DNA of 64,000 nt, from assembly GCF_001625215.2 (NCBI RefSeq), contig NC_030384.2, forward strand, positions 46,534,390 to 46,598,389, written 5' to 3'. Of this stretch, positions 24,041 through 35,190 are shown in pieces. How positions within the stretch are numbered: the first letter of the stretch is position 1; every line of letters begins with the position of its first letter. The notes under the pieces were generated by a model. That model saw nothing but the letters and a program-made list of their open reading frames with translations, searched no databases and was not told the DNA's origin. Position numbers and translations under genes: made by a program. This DNA is from Daucus carota subsp. sativus (lineage: Eukaryota; Streptophyta; Magnoliopsida; Apiales; Apiaceae).

Positions 24041-24335
24041 GGCCCACGACTATATATTTGAGTAGCTCAAAAGTTCCTAATGAAACAAGTAAATGCCCAT
24101 AAGTTAGTGGGCTGTACCTGCGACCTTGGGCCATGCCTGCGAGTTGGACTTGGACACCGACAGAGCTTCAAGGCCCAAAAACGGGTTAACGTCTCTCTCG
24201 TCACCGTCTGTAACAATAATAATATTATTATACACTATACTATAGTCTATAGAGTAAATGTATAACATAATCAATTTATCATCGAAAGAACATTCGGGCT
24301 GTCTCATCTAAGCCCTCCTTCTCAATACCCTTGTC
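24041..24335 (+). promoter_or_regulatory. Promoter and leader exon of the intact Elongin-A gene
   Basis: Five TGGGCY or inverse motifs cluster here: GGCCCA 24041-24046, GCCCA near 24095, TGGGCT 24108-24113, TGGGCC 24127-24132 and GGCCCA 24172-24177. A leader exon appears to end with CTTGTCT before GTAAGT at about 24331. The same CTTGTCT/GTAAGTT donor occurs upstream of the copy near 35040 on the minus strand. The pattern fits a housekeeping-type promoter. Function is inferred. Confidence 0.5.
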
Positions 24336-26734
24336 TGTAAGTTCAATTCTCACGCTCTTCTACCTTGCTTCAATCGCTCTCTGTTTTTCATTAGATTTAC
24401 TGTTTATTTATATGTTTTTATTTGTGTTTGTGTGTTGAAAATGAATAATTGAATTGAATTTTACTCTGGGGTCTGAAAAATCCCTGCTTTTCTTGGTTGG
24501 AATTGATCTTCTGTAATAGGATCCATGTTTTTGTATAAAGATCCAGACTTTATATTTATGTACAACCCATTTCATTTTAATTTATCTATGAAACGCTGTT
24601 TCTTGATTGATTATCTGTATAATTGTTGCTTGATCGTAATGTTTTTGAACCTCAAGAACTAGAATTGTTTGTCCCTCTGGTTCTTGCTGAAATTTGAGTC
24701 TGTGTGTGAAGTGGTCAAGGAAGAAAATTAAAGTTGTGGAGGCTAAATTAGGAGAAAAGTTTACAAGTAATATATCATAATTGTGGACGTGCGAAAAACT
24801 TTTAGCACGGGGTTATCAATACGATATTGAATATGATGGTTGATTACGGGGCGAGTTTCATTAATGATGGCACTCGGGCTTCCAAGATTACTTTTACCGT
24901 GGTCTGATAATTAGAATTACTAGATTTGAAGATAACGGTAACATTCTTGAGTAGGCTGGCGGTATAGTCTGTGGTCTTGTAGGTTTAGGCTCTTGTCATC
25001 GACTGCATGTATACAAGTACTAAATGTGTAAAACTTATATGCATATAGTTGCGTAAAACATTTAGCTGACGACTAGAGCCTAATTATAGAAGAAGAATAT
25101 ATTATTTTGTGCTTGAGGAGGCTCATGTCATTTTTTATTTCAGCCACTGTGCTCACTTGATCACGATGGTTGATGATAATGCTCTCTTCCTCTTTGCCCT
25201 AGTAGCTTCCACATGTTCTCTTCCTGCTTGAGTGGATAGCCAATAACTGGTACCTGCAAAACAATGCTGAGCCGGAGGTTGGAGCCGGAAAGCGCCTCTG
25301 GTGCAAGAATCAGTACTGGGGATATTTATTCTAGTGAGGAGTATTTTTCTTAGTTAAGAATCACTTACCTTTTCTTTCTTCCCCCTTCTATATATAGTTG
25401 GCCTTGTTTCGCTTCGCTCACTCACTAGAGGGCCCCTTCATCACGTTCCTGGCGTGCCTTCTTTTTAGCGGGTGTTTGACTATGATGGTAACGGGGCAAT
25501 TCTTTCCGCGGGCTTCAACGGTGACAGGTAGCGGGGTTGTGAGATTTTAATCACCCTGTTTTAATACTTGTGGGCCCGAGATTATCGCTTTGTTGGACCC
25601 AGTGAGTGGTTGACCTATCAGTTGACATGAATCTTGAACATCCGAGTGTTTCAGCTTCTGCGTCATAAATTGCTCTTCATGTGATTAAGAGTAACTCCAA
25701 ATCATTTTGAAAAACTACCATTTTTCTTTTCAAAGTCTGGTGTGTTAGTGTTCCGAAAAATCGTCTCCTTCATAAATTTGAATCATGTTGCCTCCGCAAC
25801 CATTTGCATAACGAAAAGAAAAAAAAATTAGCCTGTACATTGCCCCGGTCTGCTTTATGTTTTTGTATCTCGAACACTGTTCTGATGGCCCCGTCGAAGT
25901 TCAGAATTCCTAATGCACGGTTTCTTTGACTTTTATCGGCTCTGGATTTAGGTACCTTCATATCTGGTGGTCTAATTGTTGAACCACGAAAAATTTATCT
26001 TGGCGGTCGAAGAAGTATCATTAAGGAAACCTGCACTCAAATTACTATTATATCTAATATTGTCTTGATATTCCTATACATAGAAGTTTTTAACATCCAC
26101 TTCTGAGGTCACCCACGGTGCGTTGCTAATTTTGAGGTCTAGATTAATATATTCGGCTTGAGCTAATAGGTTGATTTACGTTGATCGTAAGACACAAGCT
26201 TTTGTTAGGGCTTCCACTGCATTGCACACCTTCTCAGGAACTTGAGTACCTTGTAACACCATTTTTAAGTTTAAGTGCTACATTGGGCTTAGGGTTTTAC
26301 CGATTTCTTCATCTTCTAATATTGTTAGTGTATGTTTTTATAAGAGCAATCAAATCTCAAAAAACTCTTGGTTAACTAGTTACAAATAAAATAACAAGTC
26401 TTGGATGACTCCAGTCTCCAGGTTTGAATGCTTGACCAGACAGTTTGTTTTTAGCCCAAGGTAGAAAGGTGTCATCTTTCAGAAATTCATTTTGATTATT
26501 CATAACCTCCAAAAATAATGATTTGTGTACATATATATTTGGTACTATAACACTAATATTACGGATATTCTAATCATTGTGCATATTTTTGATTAGCACT
26601 GCTTTTAGAAAATGGAAATATAGATATTATAAACCTAAAATACGAACCACTAAGTATCATGCAAGTGGTTCTTGCAATGAGAATTAGCTTTGTGATTGTT
26701 TGAAAAGCTCATATGTGCTCACTATTTTGTTATT
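24336..26734 (+). other. Long leader intron of the Elongin-A gene, with about 1.6 kb of inserted DNA
   Basis: The leader intron runs to TTGTTATTAG at about 26734. In the palindromic copies it is only about 0.8 kb. The homologous parts are about 24360-24715 and 26320-26734, so roughly 24716-26320 is extra. The extra DNA is less AT-rich and has a TATA-like 'tatatatag' near 25392. It may be an LTR fragment, but I found no terminal repeats or target duplication. Confidence 0.5.
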
Positions 26735-26773
26735 AGGACAGAGTCGTTATTCGACAAAAACAAATTAGAAGGA

Positions 26774-29496
26774 ATGGATAGACACATGCCTGACAAAGAT
26801 AGAAAGGAGATGTCGAATGTTCCTTCCTTGGTGGACTTATGTGTACAGACAGCCATTGACAATGTCAGATATCTTGGAGATGTTGGGGGAGTAGGTGAGC
26901 AGTTGTTGGAACGAATCTTACCACACTGCGATGTTGACCAATTAAAGCATATCGAGGACTGCAGTGAAGTAAGAGAGTCAAGGCTGAGGGTTTATTTCTT
27001 TGAACAAGGAAGTTTTGGTTGGATTTATTGTATATTTTCTTTTGCAGGGAACAGACCTTAGCCCGTTGACGGATTATCTGTGGAAAAACTTCTATCACAA
27101 GAAATTCGGCGAGAGAAGTTTCAATACGGTGGTTCAAAAAATGAAAAGTAGAAATGTAACATTCCAATGGAGAAAATTGTATGAGGTGATCTTCTAGCAA
27201 TTTAATATTAAAACTTCTGAAATTTAATATTTGCCTCTTTTAAGAAATAAATGCTGACATCCCTCTTATAAGGATCTTGCTTCGAAAAATTGATGATAAT
27301 AAGCTTCCACAACATCAATACTGTAATTTAACCCACATCCTGATATGTCTCTTCTAAGATGAACCTAGTTTACCTGTTTTGGTCATTGACACTACTTCTT
27401 GTTAGCCCTGAAGTCTATGATATTCCCTATACTTCTCAGCCCCACCACAACTTCTCAAAATCAGTCGTGACCTTACTATCCCAAAATTGCATGAATTTTG
27501 GGATATGAGACAAGGTGGGAGGTAATTTGCCGAGGTTAGGTAGCTGCCACATTCATTTTGAATTGTAACTCTAATTTGTGTATCAACAAGACTCCCGACT
27601 TTTGCAATTATGGTGTAAATTGTGGTCACCAAAATGCATTGACTCGTTCAGATGTTACTACTGACTTGTAGTTTTCTTGCTTCTAATGCATTATCCCATT
27701 GATTTTATTGTATATTATAGGCGAAGGTGAAGGACATGGAAGAGGCTCAACAGAAGTCAATTGAGCGAATGAAGAAACTTTACCAAAATGAAGATGCTCG
27801 TAAGTATATATCAAAAGATTGACCTTCAATAAATTTTATGTTCTATGTAGAAGAATTTTGTCGGGTAATTGGGAAATGTAGGAAATTTGAAATTTTGACC
27901 TGTGATGCCAAATATAAAATTACTTATTGAGGGCGGAAGCAGCAGCGAATCCGGGATGAAATTGTCACTTGTCCAAAAGTCGATCAAGTATTAATTGAAT
28001 CACATAATTTAGAATTTCATATAGACACATAGATACACTTTACTGTGTGAATCCATAATAGTTGTTTAAATTATGTTTTAGTTGGATTGATGAGATCATG
28101 TGATTAATTAGTTGCTTTAAATTGTTCGAAAGTATCTCAGGTTGTCTATTGTCATCTCCAGCAATAAAAGCGATAAAAGTGTGTAAATGTGTAATGGAGA
28201 TGATGTTATCTTTTAGAATAGACAACCTGAGATATTTTTTGAACAATTTAAAGCTGATTAATCCCATCTTATGTTGTAATCAAGCTCATGCTGCTCATTA
28301 TCCTGTTGTAATCAGACTGTTCACACTATGGATTTGAGGAATTGATAATATTAATTTGATGTCGAATATATAATGTATTTAGGATTGAGCTCCAAACATG
28401 TACATTTTGAATCATCGATGACCAAAAGTCAAGGCCGACAGATTTCACTGTCTGGAACTAATATCTCTATTTTAGAATAGATGCACTCAATGTAATCTTT
28501 TAAATATTACTTTTTCTAATTCTAAAAGTTTGCTTGATCAGAAAAAAAGAGCAGACAAGTTAAGCTGTGTACAAAAGTGCCACCTTCAAGCAACAAAAGA
28601 AATTTTTACGGAGGTATCACTAATTTATCATGCCGCCTCTCTTGTAATGATGATCCAGCATGCCTTGAAATTGTGAAATTTTAATTTTAACTGATAATTA
28701 AAATTTTGAACAATCTGATCAGGTTGGGGTCCTGGTAGTATCGTTGGCAGCTCAAAAAGCAACTTGATGAAGAAGTCCAAAGTAGATTTTCTCAAGAGGT
28801 ATTATTTCTATAAATGAAGTTGTCATTATTTTTTGGTTCTGAAATAAATACTGTTAAATTAGAATTGGCTTCTTCAGATCCTCCTTTGTGCTTTCTCCTG
28901 TACTTTAAAGAAATAATCTTGTTTTCATCAGTTTATATTTGAGTAAAACCTGGTCTCTATTTTAACAGAGTTACATGAGTTATACAATACGGATCTAAAA
29001 CATACAGTTTGTGTCTATTGTAGTTTCTCAAAACTAGGCAGATGCTCGAACTTGTGAAGAATACAGAACGTGTTAAACTAGTCAGATGCTCGAACTTGTG
29101 AAGAACACAGAACATGTTAAACATGTTGATAATAAAAAACAATCATGGTCAATCGTGACAAAGTTCATTAAATGAAAACAATAGCCTGAGTTCGGATCCT
29201 TATTGAAACAACAGTCTGTTATTTTTTAATTGTATCTAAACTTTCCTTGTCAATCTTGACTAGCCAAGAGGTGAGGAACTTGACAGCTTTGAGGAAAAAT
29301 GTGGTGCAAAAGGATGACAGGTATGAGACTCTGATTTGCGAGTTTCAAAGACTATTAAGAGCTGCAACATTAGCCTTTTTAGTTAATCCCTTGATATAAA
29401 TTTTGTAGGCCCCTGTGTATAAGGAAGCCTGGAGGCTTTTCTTCCAAAGGTTCCGCTTCAACTTCCCAAAACATCAAACCCTTTCAAAGAAGATAA
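26774..29496 (+). CDS. Elongin-A-like protein (RNA polymerase II elongation factor SIII subunit A family)
   Basis: Seven exons: 26774-26968, 27048-27185, 27721-27799, 28542-28613, 28723-28798, 29264-29320 and 29409-29496. They total 705 nt (234 aa), the normal plant Elongin-A size. The N-terminal half has the conserved Elongin-A domain: VPSLVDLCVQ, LLERILPHC and GTDLSPLTDYLW, then a basic coiled region (MEEAQQKSIERMKKLY). The C-terminal half has QVKLCTKVPPSSNKRNF, GWGPGSIVGSSKSNLMKK, EVRNLTALRK and a basic tail. Elongin A stimulates Pol II elongation and in some systems bridges Elongin B/C to a cullin. A leader intron precedes the ATG. It is the only copy of four with all seven exons and no in-frame stop, so it is the likely working gene. 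Confidence 0.9.
28095..28265. repeat. Inverted-repeat hairpin in intron 3 of the Elongin-A gene
   Basis: The arm at about 28101-28160 pairs with the inverse of about 28194-28262. Both contain ATCTCAGGTTGTCTATT or its complement, the 'tttaaattgttc' stretch and the 'tgattaat' stretch. The loop is about 35 nt. The arms are long and near-perfect in blocks with internal bulges. It could be a MITE, a captured inverted duplication or a small-RNA-producing hairpin. No target duplication was recognised. Confidence 0.65.
28251..28296 (+). repeat. Direct repeat of about 44 bp, intron copy
   Basis: The stretch beginning AGCTGATTAATCCCATC and ending CTCATGCTGCTC is repeated exactly at 29568-29612, downstream of the stop codon. 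It overlaps the right arm of the intron hairpin. Confidence 0.85.
29039..29125 (+). repeat. Tandem repeat of two 44-bp units
   Basis: CAGATGCTCGAACTTGTGAA begins at 29039 and again at 29083, with few differences. It lies in intron 5 of the Elongin-A gene. The related copy 1 intron near 4825-4860 has only one such unit ('cacaagttctagcatctgac' on the plus strand), so the doubling is local to this gene. Confidence 0.75.
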
Positions 29497-29567
29497 AAGT
29501 CGCAGTCAAAAAATTTTCAGTTGATCTGCCATGATGAATCTCCAAAGGCTTCATAGTATGCTAAAAT

Positions 29568-29612
29568 CCAGCTGATTAATCCCATCTTATGTTGTAATCA
29601 AGCTCATGCTGC
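29568..29612 (+). repeat. Direct repeat of about 44 bp, 3'-UTR copy
   Basis: Exact partner of 28251-28296, lying about 70 bp after the Elongin-A stop. It may be the source from which the intron copy was duplicated. Confidence 0.85.
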
Positions 29613-32165
29613 TCTTTTAATACTTCACAACTCAGGATTTCCCGTCCATAAAGAAATCTCAGGTTTTTTAATTAATTTTTCCGGGCTCGCCAATACAATT
29701 GTGTTCAAGTACAGCCTTTTTTGTTGAATCTGTCTGCATATCACCAAAGGTTATAATTTTTGTATATATTCTCTGATCTGATGGGGATATCAGTAATTTT
29801 AAGTTAGTTATATATGCTAGTGCCAGTAGTAACTTGTGTACTGTAACTGATAGGTTTCATTCCAGCAGATGTGAAACCAATGATTTAGTTATAAGCACCA
29901 AGTTTAAGTCCCTAGTTACAAAGTATTTGTTAGCTTGACTGGATCTGACTGTTGGTTCCCCTTTGAGTGCCTAGTTCTGTTGGTTCCCCTTTGAGTACCT
30001 AGTTTTGTATATGCAGTGAACATTAGGAAGCAAAAGATACAAACATAGAAACGACTTGTAGTAATGTATGTATTGTAAACAAGATGAAGCAGCTTATACA
30101 TTATGGAAAAGATAGAAGAGTAAAATTATGACTACTTTATCTGCAACTGAAACTATCTAGCTAGGCATTCCAATTCAGTTGGGGGAACAATGCCTATGAG
30201 TGATCATGAAAGTTTCCGGGTGTCCTTGCATGACAGTCTTACTTTTCAATGGAACTTAACACTTCAGATTTATAGGATGGAAATGTCTAAAAAGTTTCAT
30301 TGACACCCTTGTCTATCTTCTCACGTGGTGCCTGCATTTGTAGTGATGATCTTTTTATGTTGCAGATAGACTTGAGGTTTTCAACAATACTTGATTCAGT
30401 TCGAGTTACCATACTATTTCTTGCACTAAAATACTTTCGGCTGCAATATTCCAGTTTTTCAAACTGATTTTCGGAAATTTTGGCCTAATGATGAATCACA
30501 TGCGGTCCTTGTAGTAACACTCAACACCTAAAACTTAAAACTCAAGATGAGATTTAAGCAAAAACCCCAATATTCCTTTTAGTTTATTTTTTTCATTCTA
30601 AAGATTAATAGTAACAATTTGGCAGAATCTTTTGTTTATCAAAAAGTTAAGCCGACAATTATTTTCAAGAAAGTCTTGAGTTTCTTGACCACCAGGTTTG
30701 ACGCTTATAAATTTATCACTGAGTTTGAACAGTATATATAGTTTTTGTCTGGCTATGATGAATATTAAAAGAATAGAGTTCAAAATGTCTAAATCCCATA
30801 TATTTGTCGAAATCCCAGAATGGAGTAGGTGTTTAGGCTTACATTTGGACGAGAAACTTTTATTTTTTGAATTTTTAGCTTGGCTACCGAGAAGGAACTG
30901 GTCTCATCTTTGAACCTGCTAGTTCTTTTTTCCCTCTGCTAATTTAAAAGTGTTAATTTCAGTGAAAGAAAAATTATACCAATAGTAAAATTAATGCAAA
31001 TATATTCTTTTAAAGTGGGATAGGTCATAATATGTAAACTTATTGATTGAATAACAATATAGTATCAACGTTAGAAGAATTTGTGGATAATCTTCTACAT
31101 ATTTTAATTTTGTTTCCAAATTATTTGTGTTTGGTTGGGGTGATTGGAATGAAATGGAATGGAATGAGCATAAATAATAGAAAATAATAAAGTGTAGGAA
31201 GTAGGACTTTGAAAAAAAATGAGTGAATGCAAATTTTGTATGATATGATTTGGGTATAATATAGGTATGATAAGGAATGGAGCATTTCTTTACAAAATTG
31301 AGGGTTTGAGTTTAATTAAGAGTTGATAGGAATGGAATGATGAAAGAAATGAAATTATTACACATTCAACTATATTATACTTCAAATCTCATTTCATTCC
31401 CTCCGTTTTCATATATTCCAACCAAAAACACAACAAACTTTTCAACATGTTTTGCATCAAAATACATGGACGGTCACAAAACTCGATTCGAACTCTAACC
31501 ACGGTTTTGACCAAAATTAATTGAAAAAAAATCTCATTTATGATTTTAAGAAGATCAAAGTGCATCTAAATATGTAATTTTCCGACGATCACAAAAAGAG
31601 GTTTTTACTTAAGATATAGTTCATTTGAGATTTTTAGTTAATATACAGGTCATTTGAACTTTTTGACATGCACGTTTAAGTCTTTTGACCATATAGTTGA
31701 AATTAATATTATTAATTTATTTTTAGAAAAAATATATAATTAATATTATAATTTTAAAAAAGAATTTTTTGAAAATAATAATTTCATTCATACGATCAAA
31801 AGACTTAGAAACGTGTGTCAAAAAGTCAAGTAACCTATATTTTAAAACAGAGGGAGTAATTTACAATGCGCGGTGTATTTTGTTAACGAGCAAATTTTTA
31901 TTTTATTTTATTATCTATTTGTAAAAAAATGAATTTTGCTATTACCACTTACCAGGCCTGCAAATTGCAATTGCATGCATGATGCACCCATGTTCCAAAT
32001 GTAAAAAAAACTCCATAAATATCTCATAACAAGAGCATACTGGTACAGGTTTATTAACTGCAGGCTTCAAATAGGTTTACAAATGTATACATGTAACATG
32101 AGCTACACTTGAAAAGTTTCCACTGAATGGAGGAACAAAAGACCTGAACAAGCAGTCTGATACGA
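29613..32165. other. Intergenic DNA
   Basis: No gene is seen. A 24-bp-scale tandem repeat ('tggttcccctttgagt') lies at about 29953-30000. The part near 29940-30060 is the inverted counterpart of 3990-4100. A MITE-like inverted repeat is annotated at 31605-31858. The rest is AT-rich without supported features. Confidence 0.5.
31605..31858. mobile_element. Probable Stowaway-type MITE, left end degraded
   Basis: The right end reads ACAGAGGGAGTA at 31847-31858, the inverse of the CTCCCTCTGT terminus. Inward of it, 'gacttagaaacgtgtgtcaaaaagtcaa' pairs with the inverse stretch near 31655-31685 ('ttttgacatgcacgtttaagtc'). The left terminal bases have diverged, so the start is approximate. Confidence 0.5.
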
Positions 32166-32169
32166 AAAG

Positions 32170-32283
32170 TTTCTCTACAAATTGTAGTAGCTGACTATCA
32201 GCTGCCACGGATGAACGAAAGAAACTTAAAGACTGAAGAGTTTGCTGAAAGATATGCCCAACTTTAAGCAGCTCCTGCAGCAA
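32170..32283 (-). pseudogene. Stray copy of the last GatA exon
   Basis: On the minus strand, TTGCTGCAG is followed by codons for [14 protein letters not shown], matching the final exon of the GatA gene ([15 protein letters not shown] at 36298-36381), including its splice acceptor context. The reading frame then diverges and passes the position of the GatA stop. No other GatA exon is nearby, so this is a duplicated 3' fragment. It lies downstream of a truncated Elongin-A gene in the same orientation. Confidence 0.8.
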
Positions 32284-32488
32284 CAATGGACAAACTTAAT
32301 GTTGCATGGATCAAAATTGCTTACGATATGTCGGAGCAATTTTAACAGGTCCACGTATATATATGATTCACAGAATTTTATAGTTAAGTAAATATTTAAA
32401 TCCATAAGAAAATCGTATATCCCATGATTCAATTAATAATTCTTTTGACCTGTGGCAGTTTCATCCTGGATTTGCTGCTGCTTCCACT

Positions 32489-32635
32489 TGTTAAAGTATA
32501 AGATCCATAAAGGGGCCTCCTCTAACACCTTAAGATTTTAGAGGGAATGGTTCTCTACATGGTATCAGAGCTTATAAGATCCATAAAGGGGCCTCCTCTA
32601 ACACCTTAAGATTTTAGAGGGAATGGTTCTCTACA
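32489..32635 (+). mobile_element. TRIM-like LTR retroelement, 147 bp, with 5-bp TSD
   Basis: A 71-bp LTR (32489-32559) starts TGTTAAAGTA and ends TCTCTACA. It is followed immediately by TGGTATCAGAGC (32560-32571), the standard primer binding site complementary to the 3' end of initiator tRNA-Met. A second LTR copy lacking its first ten or so bases runs to 32635. CCACT flanks the unit on both sides (32484-32488 and 32636-32640). There is no coding capacity. It shares its LTR layout (GATCC, CCTCCTC, AACACCTT) with the element at 47118-47311, so both belong to one family. Confidence 0.85.
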
Positions 32636-32804
32636 CCACTATCAATAAGTAATTTTGTATTTGGTAACATAATATACCAATATTTCATATTTCCTACATT
32701 GTCCAATCACCGAACAAAAGTTTTTTTCTAAGTTCTAACGTAGAACATAAAACTTTTAAAGAACGTCGTCAATCAGTCAAACTTTTGAGTCCAAAAATAC
32801 TTAC

Positions 32805-34227
32805 GAGCAGATCCGTTCATATACTGTCGCATAACTCCCTCAATTAACCTCTGCAGAGCCGCTTTCACTTCCTCCAACTTCTCCTACAAAAAAGTAATTA
32901 TCACTCTTATAACACATGAAAATGCAAGAATATACAAATTCGCTAGAAATATCTGAATGAGTCTAATGCATTTTGGTGGCCATAGTTTATAAATTTACTG
33001 TAAATGCTGTATTCTTTGATTTCCAACTTATACTTACAATCTAAATGATAATTTGGCAGCTACCATCAAATGCTTCTTCTGGCCACCAAATTCCGTAAAA
33101 TAATTATTACATGTAATCGATATATTAGGACCCTCATATTAGCGATCCTAGTCAATATTAATTTTGCCAAATTCTTCACTCCTCTTCAAAAACTCTCAAT
33201 TTTCTCTAATATATACCCTATAGGCCTACACGTCATTATCACAATACCAATCGCCTTCTAATTTATAGCTGATCTTCATCCTTCCATCCTTCCCTTGTTT
33301 CACGAACACCCGATCCATTTCAATTTTCACTTTGTCAACTGACTTTTTGACCTAATCTATATGCCACCCTAACCTCTTTGAATTTCCCGTCCACAAGAAA
33401 TCAATTTCCCATTCCCAAGTTGCCTTATATCACAAAGTTTATGTGAGTTTTCGATAGCAAAGTCAAGATTGATTCTGTTGAGAAGCTGTGGTGGTGGTGA
33501 GAAGATCAGGATTAATACAAGGCATCATGGACTCAACTCTGGACAGTGGCTGATTAACAACGGTGCCGATGACAGCACCAGTTGATTAGGGTCGTGATGG
33601 TGGCGCCATATCTTAAGCGGACTTTATTAATGGTCTTGATGTTTTGGATTCTTATTGCCATAATTTGTTTAAACCTAGATCCCGAAAAGAGGAATCTGTG
33701 CATTCTTGAAGGGAGACATGCATTTGTTTCGTAAAAGAGGCAAGCATTAATTCCTCATATAACACCAAATTCCTGAATAGTGAAACAGAAGTAGAAGATT
33801 ACCTCGTACAGTTTTTTCCATGTAAATGTTACATTACTACTGTTCATTCTACGAACCACTTCTTCATAGCTCTCCTCACCGAAATTCATCTGGTAGAAAC
33901 GTTTCCAAATTTTGTCCGTTACTGGACTAAGGTCTCTTCCCTGCAAAGGAAAACCAAAATAAAGATACAAAAGATCCCACAAAAATTTCCTGTTTAAAGA
34001 AGTTGACCAACCCTCAGACTTGACTCTCTTACTTGAGTGGAGTCCTCAACATATTGTAGCTGTTCAACACTACAATGGGGTAATATTCGTTCCAAAAGCT
34101 TTCCGTCGATCTCCCCAACATCTCCTAGACAATCCACGTTGTCGATAGCAATTTGGACACATAAGTCAACCAACGACGGAACATTCCGCGTCCCATCTTC
34201 ATCTTTCTCACACATGTTCTTTTCCAT
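32805..34227 (-). pseudogene. Elongin-A-like gene copy 4, only exons 1-3
   Basis: Exons 34033-34227 (195 nt), 33803-33940 (138 nt) and 32805-32883 (79 nt) have the lengths and phases of the intact gene, with open frames throughout. They encode NVPSLVDLCVQIAIDNV, LLERILPHCSVEQL and GRDLSPVTDKIWKRF. Exon 3 has drifted (LEEVKAALQRLIEGVMRQYM). Exons 4-7 are missing. Homology to intron 3 continues to about 32645 and then meets the TRIM-like element and a GatA exon fragment. If the GatA exon were used as a terminal exon, the frame would stop after about three residues (R-A-A), giving a short Elongin-A N-terminal protein. It has its own leader exon near 35040. It is either a truncated gene or a pseudogene. 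Confidence 0.82.
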
Positions 34228-34641
34228 TCCTGCTAATTCCTGCATATTAAATAACTTCCCCATCAGATTAGTAATAGTAAAGTAGCATGGTACATATGAA
34301 TTTCTCAAACAATCATAAAGATAATTCTCAATTGCCAACTAGTCCTAGTAAAACTTAGTAGTTCATAGTCCATATTTACAACATCTATGTTTCCACTTTC
34401 TTCCAGAAATGCTAAACTGCTAATACAAAAAGTTGTATATGCATGTAACTATATTCGCTAATAAATGACTATGGATTAAATTCTCCGATTTCATGTAATA
34501 TTAGTGCGATCAAGTTTAAAACCAATTATATGTATTAACATACTATCATTGTTTTCAGCCTGACATGCACCTTATCGATTATCACTAATCAAATTAAAAT
34601 TTTGAAAGGTGACAAATTTTCTAGCTCGGGCTAAAAACCTA

Positions 34642-34663
34642 CCCCCCCCCCCCCCCCCCCCCC
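34642..34663 (+). repeat. Poly-C run
   Basis: About 22 consecutive C bases in the leader intron of Elongin-A copy 4. Confidence 0.9.
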
Positions 34664-35035
34664 ACAAAAAAAGGTCATCCCAGACTTGTTCTTTGCTATA
34701 CAACTACTAAATTGAACATGCTCTATGATTTGATCAACTTTCGTAATTACACAACCACATAAAAACTTATTTTTCTTTCAGCAAGAAGCAGAGGCACAAA
34801 GAATATCAAGAAATTGTGTTCAATAGATAGATTTCAAACAAGATACTAAAGGAAGTATAATGAGTAGTACTTATGGATCCTGTTAAAGAAAAATCAATTC
34901 GAACTAAGAAAAGCAAAGATTTTTTCAGACTTCAATGTAAAAATCTATTCAATTATTCATTTCCAACATATGAATATACAGTAAATATAATGAAAACACA
35001 AAGGCAAGCATGGGAGCATGAGAACTCAACTTACA

Positions 35036-35190
35036 GACAAGGGTTTGGTCGCGAAAATGAGACTGCTCGTATGTTTCGGTGATGTTTTTGTGATCAGTGT
35101 TCGAAGCTCTGTCGGTATTTAAAAATGTGCGGCCCACTAGTTTGTGGGCTTATTCCACATTTTAAGCAACTCTATAACATATGGGCTGCG
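35036..35190 (-). promoter_or_regulatory. Promoter and leader region of Elongin-A copy 4
   Basis: GGCCCA at 35132-35137, TGGGCT at 35146-35151 and TGGGCT at 35182-35187 lie upstream of a leader exon whose donor (CTTGTCT/GTAAGTT) is near 35036-35042. The leader intron ends at a CAG acceptor near 34242. The layout is that of the intact copy, so this truncated gene could still be transcribed. Confidence 0.45.

Noticed and set aside
32560-32571. Possible tRNA gene fragment (TGGTATCAGAGC)
   Set aside because: It is the primer binding site of the TRIM-like element; no tRNA cloverleaf surrounds it. The same holds for 47196-47207.
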